Part shown: one piece after another, positions 53,719 to 62,220 of the stretch
Layout: each line of letters begins with the position of its first letter
How positions within the stretch are numbered: position 1 is the stretch's first letter
Assembly: GCA_903927345.1 (NCBI GenBank)
Contig: CAIYMO010000014.1
Location: 78,040-142,039, forward strand
Source of the DNA: an uncultured Armatimonadota bacterium
GTDB taxonomy: Bacteria; Armatimonadota; Fimbriimonadia; Fimbriimonadales; Fimbriimonadaceae
Length of the DNA stretch: 64,000 nt
Direction of reading: 5' to 3'
Translations under genes and position numbers: made by a program
Notes under the pieces: generated by a model
Told to the model about the DNA's origin: nothing
The model's database searches: none
Seen by the model: only the letters and a program-made list of their open reading frames with translations

Positions 53719-56034
53719 ATGTTCTTCTCCAAGTCGCCCCACCCGGCGAATTTTCGATTCCTAAACAGCTTCAATGTCGAAACTGGAGAACTCACCGACG
53801 CCGAGAAGACATTCCGGGCGAGCCTAAACAGCTTCACTGGAGATGTCTTCCACATCCAAATTTCTGACGCCAAACTCTGGGGCGAAAACCGATCCATCGT
53901 CGCCCTAAACGAGCCCAGCCAACACGACAGCAAAAAGGTCGAGCTCACCTCCAAAGGCGAAATCCTCGTCAAAGGACCCAAGAACAAAATCCTTCTCAAG
54001 GGCCAATTTGGCGTTCTCGGCGAAAACTCCCTGTTCTCCTTCGAGCTATCCGACCAAGCCCAATTCTTTGGCATGGGCGAAAAATACTTCGGCCAACAAG
54101 AGCTTTCCGGATACCGCGCCAAGTTCTGGAACACCGACGTCTGGTCCGACTTCCACTGGGCACAGTGGGGCAACAACCCGTCCGATCCCCCCTACTACTC
54201 CGCCCCCTACGTCGCCGCAAAAATCGGCGACACCTACGTCGGCTTCCTCCTGCACAACCCCAGCCCCGCCTTCATCGAGACCCCCGGAGTCGACGACTCC
54301 CGCGTCTTCGTCGAATGGCAGCGCACCTCCCCCAACCTCCTTCTCGGCAACGAAGGCGGCGAGCCCAACCTCTGGATCATCGTCGGTCCAACCCTCCCCG
54401 AACTCACCCGCAAGCTCCAAAAGCTCGTCGGCGTCACCCCGCTCCCACCCCTCTGGAGCCTCGGCTACCACCAATCAAAATGGGGCTACGAAGGCCACGA
54501 CGACCTCCTCAAACTCGACGCCGAGTTCACCAAACACCAAATCCCCTGCGACGGCCTCTGGCTCGACCTCGATTATATGAAGGGCTACCGCATCTTCACC
54601 GTCGATAAAGAAAAGTTCCCCAACGGCCCCCAAGAAACCGCCGACGAACTCACCAAAACCGGTCGAAGAATCGTCCCGATCATCGACCCTGGAGTCAAAA
54701 AAGAAGCCGGATACGCCGTCTACGACGACGGAATCAAGAACAACGCCTTCTGCCAAACCAGCGAAGGCAACCCCTACGTCGGCCTCGTCTGGCCCGGCGA
54801 AACCGTTTTCCCCGACTTCACCCAAGACAAAGTCCGCCAATGGTGGGCAGGATACGCCAAACAATTCAGAGCCAGCGGCTTCGGCGCCTGCTGGGTCGAT
54901 ATGAACGACCCCTCCACGGGCCCCGTCGATCCCTACGAGATGTGGTTTAACAACGGCAAAGACCACCACAATAAGCACCGCAACCAGTACGCCCTCGGAA
55001 TGCAACAAGCAACGTTCGAAGGCTTCAAGCAAGCCAAACCCAACGAGCGCCCGTTCATCCTCTCCCGATCCGGCTTCATCGGCAGCAGCCGATACGCCGC
55101 CATCTGGACCGGCGATAACTGCTCCAACTACTTCTATCTCGCCAACTCAATCCCCTGCAGCATCGGCCTCAGCCTCAGCGGACAGCCGTTCGCCGGAATG
55201 GATATCGGCGGCTTCGGCGGCGACGTCACCGACGAGCTCATGGTCGACTGGATCAAGCTCGCCTTTCTCTTCCCATTCGCCCGAAACCACAACGGAAAAG
55301 GGAACCGCGACCAAGAGCCGTTCGCCTTCAAGGCCCCGGTCATGTCGGTCATCCGCCGCTACATCCGCCTGCGCTACAAGCTCCTGCCCTACATCTACAA
55401 CCTCTTCATCCAGCAAGAAGAAGCCGGCGACCCCATCCTCCGCCCCGTCCTCTACCACTACCCCGAAGCCGGAAACGAGAAACTCGACGACCAGTTCATG
55501 ATCGGCGACGCAATCCTCCAGGCCCCCTTCGTCAACGAAGAGAAGTCCCGTAAGGTCACCCTCCCCGGAACCCAAAAGTGGTACGACGCCCGCACCGGCG
55601 AATGGCTCGCCCCCGGCGAAGTCATCGTCAAACGAGGAAGGGAAGAAACCGCCCTCTTCATCCGCGAAGGCGCAATCCTCCCGATGCAGCCCGGAACGCC
55701 GACTACCACCGAGAAGGAAATGATGGGCGTCAACTTCCACATCTTCGTCCCCGAAGACTGGACCGGAGAAACCACCTACACCTACAAAGCCGACGACGGC
55801 CTCACCTACGACTACCAAAAAGGCATCCGCTCCGCGGTTCGCCTCACCGTGGTCGGCGCCAAAGGCCACCTCATCCTCAACCTCGAAGAACTAGCCGACG
55901 ACCACGGCCCCATCAATCCCACGTTTGTGTTGCACGGCAACCCCAAGAGCGTCAAACTCAAGGGGCAAAACCTGCCCACCAAGCCAGGACGGGTGATGCT
56001 GACGGGACGTGGACTGAGCGTTCAGGTCAGCTGA
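53719..56034 (+). CDS. Glycoside hydrolase family 31 (alpha-glucosidase-like)
   Basis: 771 residues. An N-terminal beta-sandwich (about 1-225) is followed by a catalytic TIM barrel with GLWLDLDYMKGYRIFT and nucleophile Asp394 in ACWVDMNDPS (WxDMNE in most members; Glu to Asp at the last position here). The acid/base Asp466 is in IWTGDN. Further DIGGFGGDV and the C-terminal beta domains are present. Cleaves terminal alpha-linked glucose or xylose, retaining mechanism. No signal peptide, so intracellular breakdown of imported oligosaccharides is likely. TAAACT stands 7 nt before the start. Confidence 0.94.
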   Translation: MFFSKSPHPANFRFLNSFNVETGELTDAEKTFRASLNSFTGDVFHIQISDAKLWGENRSIVALNEPSQHDSKKVELTSKGEILVKGPKNKILLKGQFGVLGENSLFSFELSDQAQFFGMGEKYFGQQELSGYRAKFWNTDVWSDFHWAQWGNNPSDPPYYSAPYVAAKIGDTYVGFLLHNPSPAFIETPGVDDSRVFVEWQRTSPNLLLGNEGGEPNLWIIVGPTLPELTRKLQKLVGVTPLPPLWSLGYHQSKWGYEGHDDLLKLDAEFTKHQIPCDGLWLDLDYMKGYRIFTVDKEKFPNGPQETADELTKTGRRIVPIIDPGVKKEAGYAVYDDGIKNNAFCQTSEGNPYVGLVWPGETVFPDFTQDKVRQWWAGYAKQFRASGFGACWVDMNDPSTGPVDPYEMWFNNGKDHHNKHRNQYALGMQQATFEGFKQAKPNERPFILSRSGFIGSSRYAAIWTGDNCSNYFYLANSIPCSIGLSLSGQPFAGMDIGGFGGDVTDELMVDWIKLAFLFPFARNHNGKGNRDQEPFAFKAPVMSVIRRYIRLRYKLLPYIYNLFIQQEEAGDPILRPVLYHYPEAGNEKLDDQFMIGDAILQAPFVNEEKSRKVTLPGTQKWYDARTGEWLAPGEVIVKRGREETALFIREGAILPMQPGTPTTTEKEMMGVNFHIFVPEDWTGETTYTYKADDGLTYDYQKGIRSAVRLTVVGAKGHLILNLEELADDHGPINPTFVLHGNPKSVKLKGQNLPTKPGRVMLTGRGLSVQVS

Positions 56035-56069
56035 ATCGGCGTACCACCTGCTAGACTTTGAATCTAATC

Positions 56070-56759
56070 ATGCTGGCTGCCATTGCTCTGTTCCTTCCCG
56101 TTCATGCGCCTAATGAGGTCGATCGATTGGTTCGGCAGGTACGGACCGCATACTCGGGTTGTAAGACCTATCGCGATTCCGGAACGCAAACCATCTGGAG
56201 GATCGACAGCAAGGGGGCTAAAGCCGTCTGGGGCGAGTGGAAATTCGCCACGATTTTTGCTCGACCAAAGAAACTGCGGCTCGAGGTCAGTGAACGAGAA
56301 GGCGGGAATAAATGGATGACCTCCGTCCTGTGGACTACCACTAGCACCAAAGGCTCAAGCTCTTCCCGACGCGAGATCGGCCGACTCCATATCGGGCTCG
56401 ACGGCAGTGAGAACTCAGTTACCGATCTGGAAACCGGCCTAATCGCTCTATCAAGTCTGGGCTTCGGCATTGCCAATCACTTGCCCCGACTGCTCATGCC
56501 GCCCGACTACCTCTCCGGCGTTTTGGATCTGAACAAGTGGAAAATGAGTGGCGCGGAAAAGATCAAAGAGCGCGAGTGTTCTGTGCTGATAAGCACCGAC
56601 TCCTTAGTTACGCTTTGGATTGATAAACGAACCTCCTTGCTCCTTCAACTGAAAGAGAAAACCGATCTAGGTGGCGGTCTATCGACTTTGAAAGCGATCC
56701 AATTCACCCCCTCAATTAACAGTAAGGTTGAAGACAAGGAGTTCAAGGGTCCACGTTGA
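56070..56759 (+). CDS. Hypothetical exported protein (LolA-like fold possible)
   Basis: 229 residues from the ATG at 56070, which starts with a short signal-like stretch (MLAAIALFLPVHA); TTG at 56058 is an alternative. The strand pattern (YRDSGTQTIWRID, FATIFARPKKLRLEVSE, CSVLISTDSLVTLWIDKRTSLLLQL) resembles LolA/LolB or DUF2092 proteins that bind lipids in the periplasm, but no defining motif is seen. Codon use is less GC-rich than the GH31 gene. Start and function are both uncertain. Confidence 0.6.
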   Translation: MLAAIALFLPVHAPNEVDRLVRQVRTAYSGCKTYRDSGTQTIWRIDSKGAKAVWGEWKFATIFARPKKLRLEVSEREGGNKWMTSVLWTTTSTKGSSSSRREIGRLHIGLDGSENSVTDLETGLIALSSLGFGIANHLPRLLMPPDYLSGVLDLNKWKMSGAEKIKERECSVLISTDSLVTLWIDKRTSLLLQLKEKTDLGGGLSTLKAIQFTPSINSKVEDKEFKGPR

Positions 56760-56897
56760 ATAGACAACAGACTCCTATTCAAGCCAACAAATCCCGAATC
56801 CCGAAAGCCTCCAACCGGGATTCTGGCTGCCATGGATGCTGCAACGACCCGGAATTTTGTCCGTTTAAATCAGCAGAAAATCACCTAAACTAAGCCA

Positions 56898-57680
56898 ATG
56901 CTGCTCTCAGCACTCCTCACGATTTGGCTACCCAAACCGCCGCCAGGTTTCAAGGTTGGCGTGCCTAGCAAAGACACGATATACGCTGAGACTCAAATGT
57001 ACGTCGTATCGACCAAGAACGGCAAACTGATCGTTGAGTCCGAAGCGCAGCAGACGGAGAAACTCGCTCGGAACCTCAAGAGCAAAAGCGCCCGCAAGCC
57101 GATCCTTAAGACGTTCGAAAGTGGCTTTCGTCAATACTTCACTCCTGGCGACGGAATCCCCTACGCAAACGGCGAACTCTTCTTCGCAGATGTAGGTGAG
57201 TGGGGTGGCGCACTCACGTTTTTACCGAGAGGAAGTCGAAAGCCCGAAGTGGTCATGCTTGACAACGTAAAGGCCATCACCATTATGGGATCAAGAATCA
57301 TTGAACTCGGTGACCAGAGTTTTATGGACGAAGGAGGAACCTATATCCGGGAGATTATTCGGCAATCCGACAAATGGCGAATCAAGGCAATTTCTACCCC
57401 TCCCTTTGCACCAAATGTTGCCGTTGGTGTCGCGGATGGCTTCCTGGTGACAACCCGGAAGCTTTCTGCCGACAAGCCCAGTCCAGTGCAGGGTGTCTAC
57501 CACCTGTCAATTCAGGGCAAGTACCGATTAATCGCAAAATTTGACTTATCATCCCATCGGGTCGAATCAATCGCCAGAACAGCAGATAACGTCATCTGGT
57601 TGGGAGGTCTGCACTTTGTGGCCGCTTTTTTACCAGCCGCTGGCGGTGGCTACTCCACGACCTTCTACATTCCCAAGTAG
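56898..57680 (+). CDS. Hypothetical exported protein
   Basis: Not recognised. 260 residues with a short hydrophobic N-terminus (MLLSALLTIWLP) that may act as a signal peptide. The body is beta-rich (TQMYVVSTKNGKLIVESEA, GGALTFLPRG, TADNVIWLGGLHFVAAF), which would fit a propeller- or sandwich-type fold. TAAACT is 6 nt before the ATG. It shares a lower GC style with the preceding unknown gene. The gap before it (56760-56897) holds a short hairpin near 56796-56823 only. Confidence 0.55.
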   Translation: MLLSALLTIWLPKPPPGFKVGVPSKDTIYAETQMYVVSTKNGKLIVESEAQQTEKLARNLKSKSARKPILKTFESGFRQYFTPGDGIPYANGELFFADVGEWGGALTFLPRGSRKPEVVMLDNVKAITIMGSRIIELGDQSFMDEGGTYIREIIRQSDKWRIKAISTPPFAPNVAVGVADGFLVTTRKLSADKPSPVQGVYHLSIQGKYRLIAKFDLSSHRVESIARTADNVIWLGGLHFVAAFLPAAGGGYSTTFYIPK

Positions 57681-57846
57681 CAGTTAAACCGAGCCGGGGC
57701 TTGAGCGGGGCAAAGAATTTGTCCCTTGTTTGGCACAAGTGAGCCCTGATCCGAAGAACCCTCTCCTTTTGCTTTTGCTAAAGGGTCAACGCGGTGGCAT
57801 AAGCTTCGTGTTACACTGACCCACAACCTCCAAAGGCCCGTGCGAT

Positions 57847-59511
57847 ATGCTCACTGCCCTCCGACTTGTCCAAACGCTACTCGCGATGATGCTTCTCGCA
57901 GTGTCCGCCAGATCCGCCCCGTCGCAAGCTGACACAAAAACCCTTCGGGTCTTCATCTTCGCGGGCCAGTCAAACATGGTCGGCTCCCACTCCCGAGCCG
58001 ACGACATCAAGCTCTTCCCACCGTTCGCCGGGCTCGACCAGACCCAAGAGAATGTGATGTACTCCTACTCCATCGGGCGCGAGGACATGAGCTTCTCCAA
58101 CGGCTGGACGACCCTGAAACCCCTCGGTAACGTGTTCGGCCCCGAAGTTAGCTTCGCCCGCAAAGTTGCCCAAACGACCAAAGCCCCCATCGCCATCATC
58201 AAATGCGCATCCGGAGGCACCACCCTCGGCGAGGACTGGAACCCTGATACCCCCGGCGGATTCAAGCTCTACCCCCTCACCCTCCAACTTATCCGCTCCT
58301 CCCTCGCCGAGCTCGACCGAAAGGGAATTCGGTACCGCGTCGAAGGCTTCATGTGGCACCAGGGCGAAAACGACATGTTCAGCCGGGATTTCAAGCCCGC
58401 GTACGCCAAGAACCTAAAGAACTTCCTCGCCAGCTGGCGACGCGACCTCAACCTGCCCAAGCTCAACTTCTACATCGGCGAGCTCTGCACCAAGACGGTT
58501 TGGGGAATGGATAACCGCGAAAACATGCACGCGATTCGCACCGCCCAAAAGGCCGTCACCGCCGAAGACCCCAACGCCGAATACATTCCGACGTCCCAAA
58601 ACGCCGTCGAGATCGGAGACGGCGCCGGACTGCACTACCACTACGGAACCCTCGGCCAACTCCAACACGGCGAAGGCTACGCCGATGCCTATCTCAAATC
58701 CATCGGCAAACTTGCCAAGCGCAGCCGACCCCTCAAAGCGTGGCCCCTCACTAAATCCAGCCCTGTCAAGCTCTTCGTCCTCGCCGGACACCGAAACATG
58801 GAAGGCGAGCGAGCCTTCCGAGCCGACCTGCTCACCTCGCCCCCAACCGCAGTCCTCGCCAAAGACAATCCCAAAATCCCATTCAAATACAGCCTCGGCG
58901 GCGGAATCACGTCATCCACCGGCTGGGAACCTCTCGGCGTCGCCGGCGCATCCGAAACCTTCGGGCCCGAGCTCAGCTTCGGGCAACAGCTCCAAGCCGC
59001 CTCCGTTGGAAACTTCGCCATCGCCAAGTTCACCCACAGCGGTTCCCAAGTCAACGACTGGACCCCCGCCGGAACCTCCGCAACCGACCAGAACCAATAC
59101 AAACCCTTCATCAATTTCATCAAGCAGTCCATCAAAGAACTGCAAGCAAAGGGGCACCAGGTCGAGTTAGCGGGCATCTTCTACCACGTTGGCGAAAACG
59201 ACATGGCATACGGCCCTTACCGCCGCCAAATCAACAAGTGGCTCAAAGAACTCATAAGCCAGAGTCGCATGGACGTGGGTCAGCCCAACCTCAAATGGTT
59301 CGTCAGCCAACAAGCCCCCTCCGAACCTCTCGGACCCCGAGAACCTAGAATCGAGGATGAGCTCGCGGCAATGGCGGCAGCCGACTCTTACTTCATTCGC
59401 ATTCCCACAACCGACCTCCCGCCTCAGCGAGAAAAAATCGTCATCACCGCCCCCGGAATCGTGAAACTAGGCGAACTCCTAGCAAGAAGCTATCTCTCAA
59501 ACCGACGCTAA
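57847..59511 (+). CDS. Exported tandem SASA esterase, second domain degenerate
   Basis: 554 residues. A signal peptide (about 1-23) is followed by two SASA/DUF303 (sialate O-acetylesterase-like, SGNH-type) domains. Domain 1 (about 33-300) has an intact catalytic GQSNM (Ser42), CASGGTTLGED and MWHQGENDM. Domain 2 (about 310-554) reads AGHRNMEG, with Arg316 at the Ser position, and FYHVGENDM, so it keeps the fold but not the nucleophile. Likely removes acetyl groups from sugars of polysaccharides outside the cytoplasm, with domain 2 perhaps for binding. The two-domain build with one dead copy is unusual. Confidence 0.87.
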   Translation: MLTALRLVQTLLAMMLLAVSARSAPSQADTKTLRVFIFAGQSNMVGSHSRADDIKLFPPFAGLDQTQENVMYSYSIGREDMSFSNGWTTLKPLGNVFGPEVSFARKVAQTTKAPIAIIKCASGGTTLGEDWNPDTPGGFKLYPLTLQLIRSSLAELDRKGIRYRVEGFMWHQGENDMFSRDFKPAYAKNLKNFLASWRRDLNLPKLNFYIGELCTKTVWGMDNRENMHAIRTAQKAVTAEDPNAEYIPTSQNAVEIGDGAGLHYHYGTLGQLQHGEGYADAYLKSIGKLAKRSRPLKAWPLTKSSPVKLFVLAGHRNMEGERAFRADLLTSPPTAVLAKDNPKIPFKYSLGGGITSSTGWEPLGVAGASETFGPELSFGQQLQAASVGNFAIAKFTHSGSQVNDWTPAGTSATDQNQYKPFINFIKQSIKELQAKGHQVELAGIFYHVGENDMAYGPYRRQINKWLKELISQSRMDVGQPNLKWFVSQQAPSEPLGPREPRIEDELAAMAAADSYFIRIPTTDLPPQREKIVITAPGIVKLGELLARSYLSNRR

Positions 59512-59575
59512 CAACGAAGTCTCAGGTTGACAACCGCCCTGCAACTTCGCCTAGTAGGTGATGAACAAATATCCA

Positions 59576-59602
59576 AACGCAAGCCCCAACCGGGTTTGCG
59601 TT
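59576..59602 (+). terminator. Possible terminator after the SASA gene
   Basis: 11-bp stem (59576-59586 with 59592-59602, one G-T pair) with loop CAACC. Only weakly T-rich downstream, so efficiency is uncertain. The rest of the 59512-59743 gap holds no gene. Confidence 0.4.
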
Positions 59603-59743
59603 ACCCTTCTAGAATTGACCAAATCTCCTCGAAATCCCGCGCCCCTTCCCGCCCACTTTTTGACAAAAAGGAAAACGATTTGAACCTAAGACGCCCATTG
59701 CGCCCAACACACGTCCCTGGGGCAGTCCCGAAGTTCCCCCCGA

Positions 59744-60526
59744 CTATTTATGATCCGGGAGGCCAATCACGACTGGCTCAATCGAGTCGATCCAGTATTC
59801 CTTCTTACCGTAATACTTGTGCAACAGACTCTCATAGTCGCGGTTCAACAACGTCTCTGACGTGTAATCCGGAGCGGCATGAATCTGTTCCTGCGTCAGG
59901 TTTAGCTTTACTGTTGAACCAACGAAGTCGATGTTGCTAATCCAATGCGGCGATACCAAAACCTGCTTCCCTTTTAGCAGCGCACCGGTGTCAACAACCA
60001 GGTAGCGAATCGCCCAAGTCTCGTCGTCCAAAACGAAGTCGACAACGTGCCCAATACTTCCGTTACTCGCCAAAGCGTGATATCCGGTCACCTCAGCCGA
60101 ACTCCGCAACTCAGGATCCCAAATTTCGTTCTCCTGATAAGGTCGCGTCCAGGCCAGCGGATCGCGGAAAATCTGCGGATAACCGCCCCAAACGTAAGGT
60201 CCGTTCCAATAACGTGGCCAACCGTAGAAGTCGTAATACTCCTGCTCAAACTGCTTCGAAACCGGCAGATGAGACTCCAGTGTTGGACCGTCTTCAACTT
60301 GCCGCTTCGAAAGGCTCAAAACAAGGTGCCGATTCGACTTATTCACTTCGATCATCGAATAAGGCGAGATCAGCACCTTGTGACCAATAATCCAGTTGCC
60401 GGTATCAACAACGGCATACCGAATCGACCAGTAATGGTCGTCAAAGTAGAACTCTTTGACCTTGCCAAATTCCTGACCAAAACTGGCGAGACTGTAACCA
60501 ATAAGCTGATTGATGGTGGTGAGCAT
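59744..60526 (-). CDS. Tandem PRC-barrel domain protein
   Basis: 260 residues from the ATG at 60526. Two PRC-barrel domains are visible: about 5-80 (LIGYSLASFGQEFGKVKEFYFDD...IRYAVVDTGNW) and about 150-225 (VTGYHALASNGSIGHVVDFVLDD...IRYLVVDTGALL). They are joined by a Tyr/Trp/Pro-rich linker (FYGWPRYWNGPYVWGG). PRC barrels occur in photosynthetic reaction-centre H subunits and RimM; stand-alone tandem forms are common in soil bacteria and of unknown, probably stress-linked, role. No signal peptide. Confidence 0.88.
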   Translation of the reverse strand: MLTTINQLIGYSLASFGQEFGKVKEFYFDDHYWSIRYAVVDTGNWIIGHKVLISPYSMIEVNKSNRHLVLSLSKRQVEDGPTLESHLPVSKQFEQEYYDFYGWPRYWNGPYVWGGYPQIFRDPLAWTRPYQENEIWDPELRSSAEVTGYHALASNGSIGHVVDFVLDDETWAIRYLVVDTGALLKGKQVLVSPHWISNIDFVGSTVKLNLTQEQIHAAPDYTSETLLNRDYESLLHKYYGKKEYWIDSIEPVVIGLPDHK

Positions 60527-60625
60527 GGGGTTGTTTATCGCCGTTTTCGAGCGACCTCTACCCAAAGAATGGCGATCTACCCCCGCCAATTGATCGTCAC
60601 GGTTTGCACGCCCGACCGATCGGTG

Positions 60626-61435
60626 TCAGTGCAATCGGCGACTCAGTACCAAGACAGGTCGTGACCGAAGAATCAACATCGCCTTCGGCTGCAGCCCTTT
60701 ACTCGGCTCCGGAATCTTGCCAATCACCAAGCAGAAATCGCCCACCGCCGGAACAACATCGCAAGCGTCGTACTTCAAATACCGCCGCGTGAATTTCGTA
60801 ATCCCGTGACCCAACCCGTTCGAATCCACCGTCCCCGACAGGTCGATCTTCACATACCCCTTCTCCGGGTTCACCTCGCGAACCTCGCCATCCCAGCGAA
60901 CTTCATCCTCGTGCAAAGGAACAAACTCCGGCCGCTCCGGAATATGCACCGACTCCTCAAGCCGCAACGCCTTGTATAACGACGGCGCCGCATTCACAAC
61001 GCCAACATCCTTTAGCCAAAGTTCAAAGTGCAAATGTGAAACCGTCTCTTCCGCATTACCGCTATCCCCAAGATAACCAACAAACTGTCCCGCCTTAACC
61101 GGAACCCCCGCCCAAATCCCCGGCGCCATCGCATATTCGTCACCCCCCTTCCCATCATCCGTCCCAGGAGTGTCGTTGTTAATGTGATAGTAATTCAGCG
61201 TCGTCCCGTCGGCACATCGAATCCCAGAACCGTTCAAAGCGTTTCCGTACCAAACGCCATCCATCGCCGCCACCAAAGGCCGCATCTTCTCCGCCGGCAA
61301 ATCTTGACCAATATGCTTCCGATCAGCCCCTCGAGGCGCGCCAAACGTATCCTCCCAAGTCACCGACCCGAGAACAGGAAAAGTCATCGCGACTTCCTGT
61401 CGCGAAACCGCAATCATCGCCGTCCATGGCAACAT
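60626..61435 (-). CDS. M23-family peptidase-like protein
   Basis: 269 residues from the ATG at 61435, chosen because TACAAT lies 6 nt upstream on the minus strand. A LytM/M23 zinc-peptidase domain covers about 20-170. The zinc-site pair is seen as H and D in RKHIGQDL and HLHFEL near residue 140; the lasso GQFVGYLGDSGNAEETVSHLH is typical. A C-terminal beta domain of about 100 residues follows. There is no clear signal peptide, unusual for a cell-wall peptidase, so it may be secreted by another way or bind sugars in the cell. Confidence 0.83.
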   Translation of the reverse strand: MLPWTAMIAVSRQEVAMTFPVLGSVTWEDTFGAPRGADRKHIGQDLPAEKMRPLVAAMDGVWYGNALNGSGIRCADGTTLNYYHINNDTPGTDDGKGGDEYAMAPGIWAGVPVKAGQFVGYLGDSGNAEETVSHLHFELWLKDVGVVNAAPSLYKALRLEESVHIPERPEFVPLHEDEVRWDGEVREVNPEKGYVKIDLSGTVDSNGLGHGITKFTRRYLKYDACDVVPAVGDFCLVIGKIPEPSKGLQPKAMLILRSRPVLVLSRRLH

Positions 61436-61441
61436 ACGCCT

Positions 61442-61470
61442 ATTGTAAAGCAAATCTGTCCGAGTAAGAT
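61442..61470. promoter_or_regulatory. Divergent -10 elements (M23 peptidase / DUF1080)
   Basis: Minus-strand TACAAT (61442-61447), 6 nt before the ATG at 61435. Plus-strand TAAGAT (61465-61470), 9 nt before the ATG at 61480. Confidence 0.5.
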
Positions 61471-61479
61471 GGACAAACG

Positions 61480-62220
61480 ATGCTTTTAGCCTTCGCCTTA
61501 GCCCTGACCCAACCCGATGAAAAGTGGATCAAGCTCTTCAATGAGAGAAACCTCGACGGATGGAAGCCAAAGATCACCGGCTACAGCTACGGCGACAATT
61601 TTGGAAACACGTTCCGTGTCAAAGACAAGGCGATCCAGGTTGGCTACGAGGGATACACCGATGGATTCAATGGCCGTTTTGGTCACTTGTTCTACAAGAC
61701 GCCGTTCTCCAGCTACATCCTGAAACTCGAATACCGATTCACAGGCGAGCAGTGCAAAGGCGGTCCTGGATGGGCATACCGAAACAGCGGCGTCATGATC
61801 CACGGCCAAGACCCAGCCACAATCGGCCTCAAGCAGGAATTCCCTGTTAGTGCCGAAGTCCAGTTTCTTGGCGGGGACCCAACCGGAGTACGTCACACCG
61901 GAAACCTCTGTACACCCGGCACCAACGTCGTTCGCAACGGCAAACTCTGGACTCCCCACTGCCTCGACTCCGTCTCCGACACCTTCCGAGGCGAAACTTG
62001 GGTCCAAGCCGAAATCGAGGTCCACGGCTACGGAGAGGTTATTCACCGCATAAACGGCACTGAGGTAATGCGCTACGAACAAGTTCAACTTGATCCGAAC
62101 GACAACGACGCTAAGCCGCTGATCAAGAACGGCAATCTAAAGATCGAAGGCGGCACGATCAGCCTTCAATCCGAAAGTCACCCGGTGGAGTTCCGAAACA
62201 TCTTTCTCAAGAAGATTTAA
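61480..62220 (+). CDS. 3-keto-disaccharide hydrolase domain (DUF1080) protein
   Basis: 246 residues. A short signal-like N-terminus (MLLAFALALTQ) precedes a concanavalin-like jelly-roll. Family marks are KLFNERNLDGWKPK at the start, YILKLEYRF, PGWAYRNSGVMIHGQ, SAEVQFLGG, and the closing GGTISLQSESHPVEFRNIFLKKI. Members hydrolyse 3-keto-glycosides formed by Gfo/Idh-type dehydrogenases or bind sugars. It fits with the ThuA gene at 7.5 kb in a keto-sugar pathway, but the genes are far apart. Stop shares TTAA with gpsA. Confidence 0.9.
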   Translation: MLLAFALALTQPDEKWIKLFNERNLDGWKPKITGYSYGDNFGNTFRVKDKAIQVGYEGYTDGFNGRFGHLFYKTPFSSYILKLEYRFTGEQCKGGPGWAYRNSGVMIHGQDPATIGLKQEFPVSAEVQFLGGDPTGVRHTGNLCTPGTNVVRNGKLWTPHCLDSVSDTFRGETWVQAEIEVHGYGEVIHRINGTEVMRYEQVQLDPNDNDAKPLIKNGNLKIEGGTISLQSESHPVEFRNIFLKKI

